A stretch of 64,000 nt of DNA, from positions 1 to 64,000 of the forward strand of contig JBLHMO010000001.1 in the NCBI GenBank assembly GCA_047622145.1, read 5' to 3'. Each line of letters starts with the position of its first letter. The stretch's first letter is position 1. Shown in pieces: positions 59,266 to 64,000 of this stretch. The DNA is from Litorivivens sp047622145. GTDB lineage: Bacteria > Pseudomonadota > Gammaproteobacteria > Pseudomonadales > Spongiibacteraceae. Both the position numbers and the translations under genes were made by a program. Below the pieces are notes generated by a model, which saw nothing but the letters and a program-made list of their open reading frames with translations, made no database searches and was not told the DNA's origin.

Positions 59266-60873
59266 ATGAAACTCCGTGAAAGTAATATTCAGCACCTCAA
59301 AGATGAGGTCTTTGACGTCTTAGTTATTGGTGGTGGCATCAATGGCGCTGTGACCGCTGCGGCACTATCGACCCGTGGCGTGCGGGTGGCAATGATAGAC
59401 CGCGGTGATTTTGCGGGAGGAACCAGTCAAGAATCGTCCAATCTTGCCTGGGGTGGCATCAAGTACATGGAAAGTGGCGAGTACAGGCTGGTGCGTAGTC
59501 TATGCAAAAGCCGCAATCAGTTGATGCGAGAATATCCATCAACGGTTCAGGAAATTAGATTTCTTACCACCATAGCCCGCGGCTTCCGCTGGCACCCAGT
59601 AGTGCTCTGGATGGGTACTTGGTTGTATTGGTTTATCGGTATGGGGCAGACGGCTCGTCCTAGGATATTATCTAGGCGCGCTATCGCCGCTGAAGCGCCA
59701 ATGGTGGATACCCGCGAGGCGGTAGGTGGGTTTGAGTACTCGGATGCGTTTCTTTACGACAATGACGCGCGATTTGTGTTTGATTTTGTGCGCTCGGCTT
59801 TGTCCAACGGCTGTATTGCCGCAAATTATGTTGAGTCGCAAGGTGCAGAATGTGTAAACGGGGTGTGGCAAGTTAAGGCGCACAATATGATTGGCGGTGA
59901 CGATTTCACTATGCAGGCTAAAGTGCTTGTTAATGCAGCAGGTGCTTGGTTGGACGGGCATAATCAGACGGCAAATTTGGCGACTGAATATCGTCACCTG
60001 CTGTCCAAAGGAATTCATTTGATTGTTGATCAGATTGGCGACGTGCAGCGAGTGCTGACATTTTTCGCTGATGACGGTCGGTTATTTTTTGCGATCCCGA
60101 TGGGGACCCGCACCTGCGTTGGTACCACGGATACGCGGGTCGATAGTCTGGAGGTACATGTTACCAATGAAGACCAGCAATTTGTTTTGGATAACATTAA
60201 TCGTCGCCTTCGATTGGCCAAGCCGCTAACGGCGGCTGATGTCATATCTCGGCGATGCGGTGTGCGGCCGCTAGCGATAAAGGGGGAGGTGGCTGACGAA
60301 ATCGATTTTCTCCAGTTATCTCGCAAGCACATCATTGAAATCGATAAAGAACGGCCTCATCTGTCGATTTTTGGCGGCAAGTTGACCGACTGCATTAATG
60401 TTGGGGAAGAAGTTTGTGAGCTGATTGAAGGTTTTGGCATAAAGTTACCCTTCCCGAATCGAAAATGGTATGGCGAGCCCTCTGCGAGTGTGCGTGAGGA
60501 ATTTGAACATCAGGCACGCTTGATGAACCTGGATGCGATGACCGCGCCGGAATCATCTGAGCCATTAACATGTCGGTTGTGGCGCCGCTACGGTGCGCAG
60601 GCTATTGGCTTGCTCGAGAATATTCGTGAAGACAAGTCGCAGGCCGAAGTGCTTATTAAGGGTACAGAATACACAAGGTGCGAATTACGCCAAGCTAGTC
60701 GACGTGAAATGATCGTCAAGTTGGAAGACTTCCTTCGTCGTCGATCAAAAATTGCGCTGGTAGAGCGAAAAGAGGTTATTCGTGAAGCACCCGGACTGAT
60801 GGAAGCCTGTGAAATTCTGTTTGGGGCCGATGCCCAGCAGCGCTTTGATGAATACTTTAGTGCTGAAAAATAA
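59266..60873 (+). CDS. FAD-dependent glycerol-3-phosphate dehydrogenase (GlpD-like)
   Basis: The 535-aa enzyme oxidises glycerol-3-phosphate to dihydroxyacetone phosphate, passing electrons to quinone at the membrane. It has the FAD site VLVIGGGINGAVTAAALSTR, GGTSQESSNLAWGGIKYMES and AIPMGTRTCVGTTDT, and a C-terminal accessory domain with the FLRRRSKIAL helix. It shares the strand with imelysin and is 68 bp after it. Similarity across the DAO family is broad, so a related substrate such as another glycerophosphate is possible. A glpK-glpF neighbourhood is absent, and no transport gene accompanies it. Confidence 0.85.
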   Translation: MKLRESNIQHLKDEVFDVLVIGGGINGAVTAAALSTRGVRVAMIDRGDFAGGTSQESSNLAWGGIKYMESGEYRLVRSLCKSRNQLMREYPSTVQEIRFLTTIARGFRWHPVVLWMGTWLYWFIGMGQTARPRILSRRAIAAEAPMVDTREAVGGFEYSDAFLYDNDARFVFDFVRSALSNGCIAANYVESQGAECVNGVWQVKAHNMIGGDDFTMQAKVLVNAAGAWLDGHNQTANLATEYRHLLSKGIHLIVDQIGDVQRVLTFFADDGRLFFAIPMGTRTCVGTTDTRVDSLEVHVTNEDQQFVLDNINRRLRLAKPLTAADVISRRCGVRPLAIKGEVADEIDFLQLSRKHIIEIDKERPHLSIFGGKLTDCINVGEEVCELIEGFGIKLPFPNRKWYGEPSASVREEFEHQARLMNLDAMTAPESSEPLTCRLWRRYGAQAIGLLENIREDKSQAEVLIKGTEYTRCELRQASRREMIVKLEDFLRRRSKIALVERKEVIREAPGLMEACEILFGADAQQRFDEYFSAEK

Positions 60874-60929
60874 CATTGTTGGTGGCTTCCCCCACTAATG
60901 GCAAGGTAGTGAGATAAGGTAGTGCAATA

Positions 60930-62312
60930 GTGAAGCATTATATTTTCGTTATCTGTGCGCTGGTAATGAGTGCCTGCAGTTCAGAAAACTCTTCTTATAC
61001 GGACTTACCTGCCGGCGAAGCGCTGTCCGGCGGCGCCACGACCTATACCAAGCTTAACCCATCGGTCTCTCTCGCCCAGCACGCCTATTCCCAGCCGGCC
61101 ACGAATCTCGGCACCCAAGAGCGGGCATTGTTTGCCGTGGGCAATTCTTTTTTTACGTCGCCTTGGGTGTCGGCGCCCTCATCGGTAGCGGCGCGCGATG
61201 GTCTGGGGCCTTTGTATAACGCGGCTGCTTGCCAGGATTGCCACATCAGGGATGGGCGCGGGCGGCCGCCATCCGCGGGCAGCGCAGTATCCTCGCTACT
61301 GCGCATCAGTCTTGATGACGGCAGCGCCGACCCGGTCTACGGCAATCAAATTCAGGATCGTGCGCTGCCTGGCGTTAAACCCGAAGCCACATTGTCGGTA
61401 AGGTGGCAGCTGTCTGAACACAAGCTTGCCGGCGGCGAGCTTGTCGAGCTGAGAAAGCCACAGCCCGTACTTGAGGATTTGGCCTATGGCGAGCTTAAGG
61501 CAACACAACGAAGCTTGCGGGTGGCACCTCCTGTTATCGGTCTCGGTTTGCTGGAGATGATTCCGGATCAGCAGTTAACTGATGCGTCTGATGAGTCCGA
61601 TCGCGATAGTGATGGCATCTCTGGGCGGGTCAATTGGGTGCTTGATCCTGAATTTTCTAGCCTAAAAGTAGGGCGCTTTGGCTGGAAGGCGTCCCAGCCA
61701 AGTGTGCGCCAGCAAAGTCTTGCAGCGTTCGCCAATGATATGGGTATCAGCTCAAGCTTGTTTACACGGAAGATCTGCAGTGAGTCGCAATCTGCCTGCG
61801 ATGACTTGCCCGGCGGCGGAGAGCCGGAGCTGGAAGCAGGAATTGAACTGGCAGTTCTGTTTTACGTGCGGCATCTTGCGGTGCCGGCGCGGCGAGCGAT
61901 GGACGCGCCGGAGGTTATTGCGGGCAAACGCTTATTCCGCGAATTAGCTTGTGCGAGCTGTCATCGTCCCCGGTGGGTAACGGGGCAGGACCCATTGTCT
62001 CCGGCCTTGTCGTCTCAGCAAATATGGCCTTACACAGACCTTTTATTGCACGATATGGGTGAGGGGCTGGCAGATGGGGTGCGTGAGGGTGATGCCCTCG
62101 GTAGTGAATGGCGTACGCCGCCGCTTTGGGGTATTCATCTGGCGCGGGTGGTTGGGGGCAAAGGCATTGGTTTTTTGCATGACGGTCGTGCGCGCAACTT
62201 TAAAGAAGCCATTCTCTGGCATGGCGGTGAGGCGAAAGCGTCCGCCGCTGCCTTTGCGGCGCTGCCGGAGGTGCAGCGGGGTTACTTAGTGTCTTTTTTG
62301 AAATCTTTGTAG
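60930..62312 (+). CDS. Di-heme oxidoreductase lipoprotein (thiol oxidoreductase-like)
   Basis: The 460-aa product starts at GTG 60930 and has a lipobox (MSAC). Two c-type heme motifs are seen: CQDCH (Cys101-His105) and CASCH (about residue 341). The sequence contains GLGPLYNAAACQDCHIRDGR, ERALFAVGNSFFTSPWV, SGRVNWVLDP and FLHDGRARNFKEAILWHGGE, matching the DUF1111/thiol-oxidoreductase family, which relates to MauG-like peroxidases and accompanies imelysins in iron-uptake clusters. Substrate is unknown. It lies 56 bp past the glycerol-3-phosphate dehydrogenase gene. Confidence 0.9.
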   Translation: MKHYIFVICALVMSACSSENSSYTDLPAGEALSGGATTYTKLNPSVSLAQHAYSQPATNLGTQERALFAVGNSFFTSPWVSAPSSVAARDGLGPLYNAAACQDCHIRDGRGRPPSAGSAVSSLLRISLDDGSADPVYGNQIQDRALPGVKPEATLSVRWQLSEHKLAGGELVELRKPQPVLEDLAYGELKATQRSLRVAPPVIGLGLLEMIPDQQLTDASDESDRDSDGISGRVNWVLDPEFSSLKVGRFGWKASQPSVRQQSLAAFANDMGISSSLFTRKICSESQSACDDLPGGGEPELEAGIELAVLFYVRHLAVPARRAMDAPEVIAGKRLFRELACASCHRPRWVTGQDPLSPALSSQQIWPYTDLLLHDMGEGLADGVREGDALGSEWRTPPLWGIHLARVVGGKGIGFLHDGRARNFKEAILWHGGEAKASAAAFAALPEVQRGYLVSFLKSL

Positions 62313-62334
62313 GTTTTTAGCTTAGATTTTCGAA

Positions 62335-62370
62335 CGAGAGCACGGAGCACCTTGTTGCTCCGTGCTCTCG
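62335..62370. terminator. 15-bp perfect hairpin between convergent genes
   Basis: CGAGAGCACGGAGCA and TGCTCCGTGCTCTCG pair perfectly with a 6-base loop, between the ends of the di-heme gene (62312) and the phosphoesterase gene (62398). Neither strand has a T-run after it, so it may be a bidirectional terminator or a 3'-end stabiliser. Confidence 0.65.
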
Positions 62371-62397
62371 CAATTGTCTGGCTCACCTATCTATAGG

Positions 62398-63861
62398 CTA
62401 TTGGGCCGGTTGGCAGTTATACACATCGCTGCCAAAAGCGACCATGCCCTCTGATGGTGGTAAGCCGGCGTAGCCTATATAAGGCTGCACATCGGCTTTA
62501 GGTGTTAAGGCATCCACGGCGGCCTGGCGGGTAGCGGGGTCAGCGCTGCGCAATTGGGTCATTCGTTCCTGCATGCTGACAGCGTCCGCTGGGTCAAAAT
62601 GTATCTTGTCGAGCCCAAAGAGATTCTCAATCGAGCGCAGCATGCTGTAATGGTTGTATGCCGTGTCATTCTGTATGCCTGGCTGCGTGAACGGACTCAG
62701 GACCACCGCTCCAAAACGACCACCACCGGCACCAAGTAAGCCATTGAGACCGGGATCCGCACCGCGGTGTTTGAGGCCGCCATCTAATTCCTGGCCGCAG
62801 CAGCCCGCGTAATCCTCCTGCGGGTCGCCCTGCCCAAAGTTGGCTTCGTCAAACAGAATGACGAGCATGCCCGCTTCCTTAAAGGCGGGGGACTGGACAA
62901 TGGTGGGAACCCACTCGTTCAAAAAGCGATCGGCTTCCAGTAATCCGCCCGGCCCACCGCTGGTGCCTTCGCACTGAGTCGCAGAGTCGTGGGCGTTGTG
63001 ACAGTTGTCTGGCACGATAAGGTTGTAGTTCGGTGTAGTGCTTCGGCTTTGCAGTGCTGTTTTTAAGTCAGGTAGGTTTTGCACCGGGGAGCCGGCTCGA
63101 AGATCAATAACATTGTTGTCGCAGCGCTGAAACTCCTCTGCGCTTGCCGCCTGTCCAATGATACTTCTATAGAAGAGGAAGGGGTTGTGGCGTGCAGCAT
63201 ATTGTTCTGTTGTATCAGAGCCGTTGGTGCCGTCGATTTCGTTGAGGGCGGGACCTACGCAGGTGTTGCCGGCGGGTCGTCCTGCTACTCGGACTTCCCC
63301 TTCCTGCTCAAGGTCCATATCCTCCATCCAGCCGCGCCAGCTAAGTTCGCTGCCAAATACCAGATTGTGCAAGTCTATTTCGTCAACAAGCGTCGGAAAA
63401 TTGGCCGGATACACACAGCCTGCTCCATTGGCCTGACCAAATTCCAGTACCGGCTGAACAGGGTTGAAGGGTGTCCATTGTGCGAAAACGGCGCAGTCGC
63501 CGTGAGAGGCCGGGTTGGGTGCTTGCCCGCCGAGCATTGAAATGTAGTTACCTGTTGAGGCGTGCGAGGTGCCGTAGAACTGCGGCAGGATCTGGCCCAT
63601 GGGCACCACTGTTCCGCGTAGGTACTCTGCGACGGACGCAGCCCCGTAAATCTCGTCGAAGCTTTTGTTCTCCAGCACAATCACAAAAACGTGCTCTATC
63701 AGTGGCGGCGCGTTCTCGCTAAAGCGGGTCGTTGGTGTGCAGGCTTGCGTTACTTGGGGTGTGTTGGTGCTCGGACTGTCGCTCGACGAACTGCTGTGGC
63801 ATCCTGGCAAGCTGGTAGAGAGGGCGGTCAGCACCATGGCGGAAATAAGCCTGTTTATCAT
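62398..63861 (-). CDS. Secreted lipoprotein phosphoesterase (acid phosphatase/phospholipase C type)
   Basis: The ATG at 63861 (MINRLISAMVLTALSTSLPG) gives a signal ending in the lipobox PGC; a longer start lies 14 codons upstream. The 487-aa product has PF04185-type hallmarks: HVFVIVLENKSFDEIYG, GNYISMLGGQAPNP, and EAGMLVILFDEANFGQGDP and SPFTQPGIQNDTAYNHYSML at the C-terminus. These enzymes cleave phosphate or phosphocholine esters outside the cell. The Ser-rich segment after the lipobox (SSSSSDSPS) is a typical linker. It is convergent with the di-heme gene and lies at the window's right end; I see no clear Pho box or other operator in the 139 bases upstream. Confidence 0.85.
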   Translation of the reverse strand: MINRLISAMVLTALSTSLPGCHSSSSSDSPSTNTPQVTQACTPTTRFSENAPPLIEHVFVIVLENKSFDEIYGAASVAEYLRGTVVPMGQILPQFYGTSHASTGNYISMLGGQAPNPASHGDCAVFAQWTPFNPVQPVLEFGQANGAGCVYPANFPTLVDEIDLHNLVFGSELSWRGWMEDMDLEQEGEVRVAGRPAGNTCVGPALNEIDGTNGSDTTEQYAARHNPFLFYRSIIGQAASAEEFQRCDNNVIDLRAGSPVQNLPDLKTALQSRSTTPNYNLIVPDNCHNAHDSATQCEGTSGGPGGLLEADRFLNEWVPTIVQSPAFKEAGMLVILFDEANFGQGDPQEDYAGCCGQELDGGLKHRGADPGLNGLLGAGGGRFGAVVLSPFTQPGIQNDTAYNHYSMLRSIENLFGLDKIHFDPADAVSMQERMTQLRSADPATRQAAVDALTPKADVQPYIGYAGLPPSEGMVAFGSDVYNCQPAQ

Positions 63862-64000
63862 TGTGGTTTCTCTCTTGGAATGAGGGTTGTCAGTCAGCAG
63901 CACAGCGAATCAGGGCTCTGTGATTTATTGGTTACGCACATATAACTTAAGTGTTACGGAATTGGAAGCTCTGCCCCCGGGTTTTGCGCGCTCGTTCTAT

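Noticed and set aside
63862..64000. Possible Pho box upstream of the phosphoesterase
   Set aside because: Only partial CTGACA-like matches; spacing and repeat do not fit the Pho box consensus.
1..64000. CRISPR array, tRNA, rRNA, insertion sequence, prophage or integron
   Set aside because: No regularly spaced repeats of CRISPR type, no cloverleaf-like sequence, transposase, integrase or phage structural genes were seen. The heptamer arrays have no spacers.

Overview
The window is a chromosomal segment of a gammaproteobacterium. Its gene order follows Pseudomonas-type synteny: rpsU-yqeY-dnaG-rpoD; tsaD/folB/folK; apaGH-rsmA-pdxA-surA-lptD next to amgK-murU; rpe-gph-trpE-G-D-C; vfr; coq7; purH-purD; fis-dusB; prmA; accBC-aroQ-dsbD; hemB/hemL/hemJ; argC-erpA-anmK-M23 peptidase-tyrS. 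Gene content and protein style suggest a marine relative of Pseudomonas, perhaps Cellvibrionales/Spongiibacteraceae. The genus is inference only. Coding density is high and most genes are housekeeping. I saw no tRNA, rRNA, CRISPR array, prophage, insertion sequence or integron.

Layout. 1-2.6 kb is a decaying region: the end of a receiver domain, a hybrid histidine kinase broken by at least three frameshifts, and a convergent lipoprotein-like gene with an in-frame stop. 2.6-7.3 kb is the macromolecular synthesis operon on the minus strand. 7.5-9.5 kb holds tsaD, folB and folK; a PTR1-like pteridine reductase and cca face them. 11.4-18.3 kb is the apaH-apaG-rsmA-pdxA-surA-lptD block, covering RNA cap/dinucleotide and rRNA processing, vitamin B6 and outer-membrane biogenesis. 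18.4-20.0 kb encodes peptidoglycan recycling (amgK-murU). 20.1-25.7 kb is rpe-gph and a tryptophan operon that carries an unlisted 18-codon leader peptide (trpL) with two Trp codons. 25.7-28.8 kb has a frameshifted vfr, OsmC and VOC proteins, coq7, and a degraded relative of a 7TM-DISM sensor located where Pseudomonas has retS. 28.7-39.5 kb carries purine synthesis, Fis/DusB, PrmA, acetyl-CoA carboxylase, AroQ and DsbD. 39.6-47.6 kb holds envelope genes (copper chaperone, DUF2333, YajG, PBP1b, outer-membrane protein) plus a nucleoside kinase, a NUDIX enzyme, an unusual secreted CxC protein and a DUF1214-like remnant. 47.6-52.2 kb is heme synthesis plus a CLC transporter. 52.3-57.8 kb is argC, erpA, anmK, an M23 peptidase and tyrS. 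57.9-63.9 kb is an accessory cluster: imelysin, FAD glycerol-3-phosphate dehydrogenase, di-heme oxidoreductase and a secreted phosphoesterase.

Main points of interest: (i) all but one of the damaged loci are regulatory or signalling genes; (ii) a family of 7-bp tandem repeats (consensus GTCNGAC) sits in three intergenic regions, twice flanking a GC-rich hairpin in a MITE-like arrangement, and once supplies the last codons and stop of trpC; (iii) the trp leader peptide; (iv) a few strong hairpins lacking U-tracts at gene ends. I found no clearly new defence or enzyme system. Frameshifts could be assembly errors and are flagged as such.
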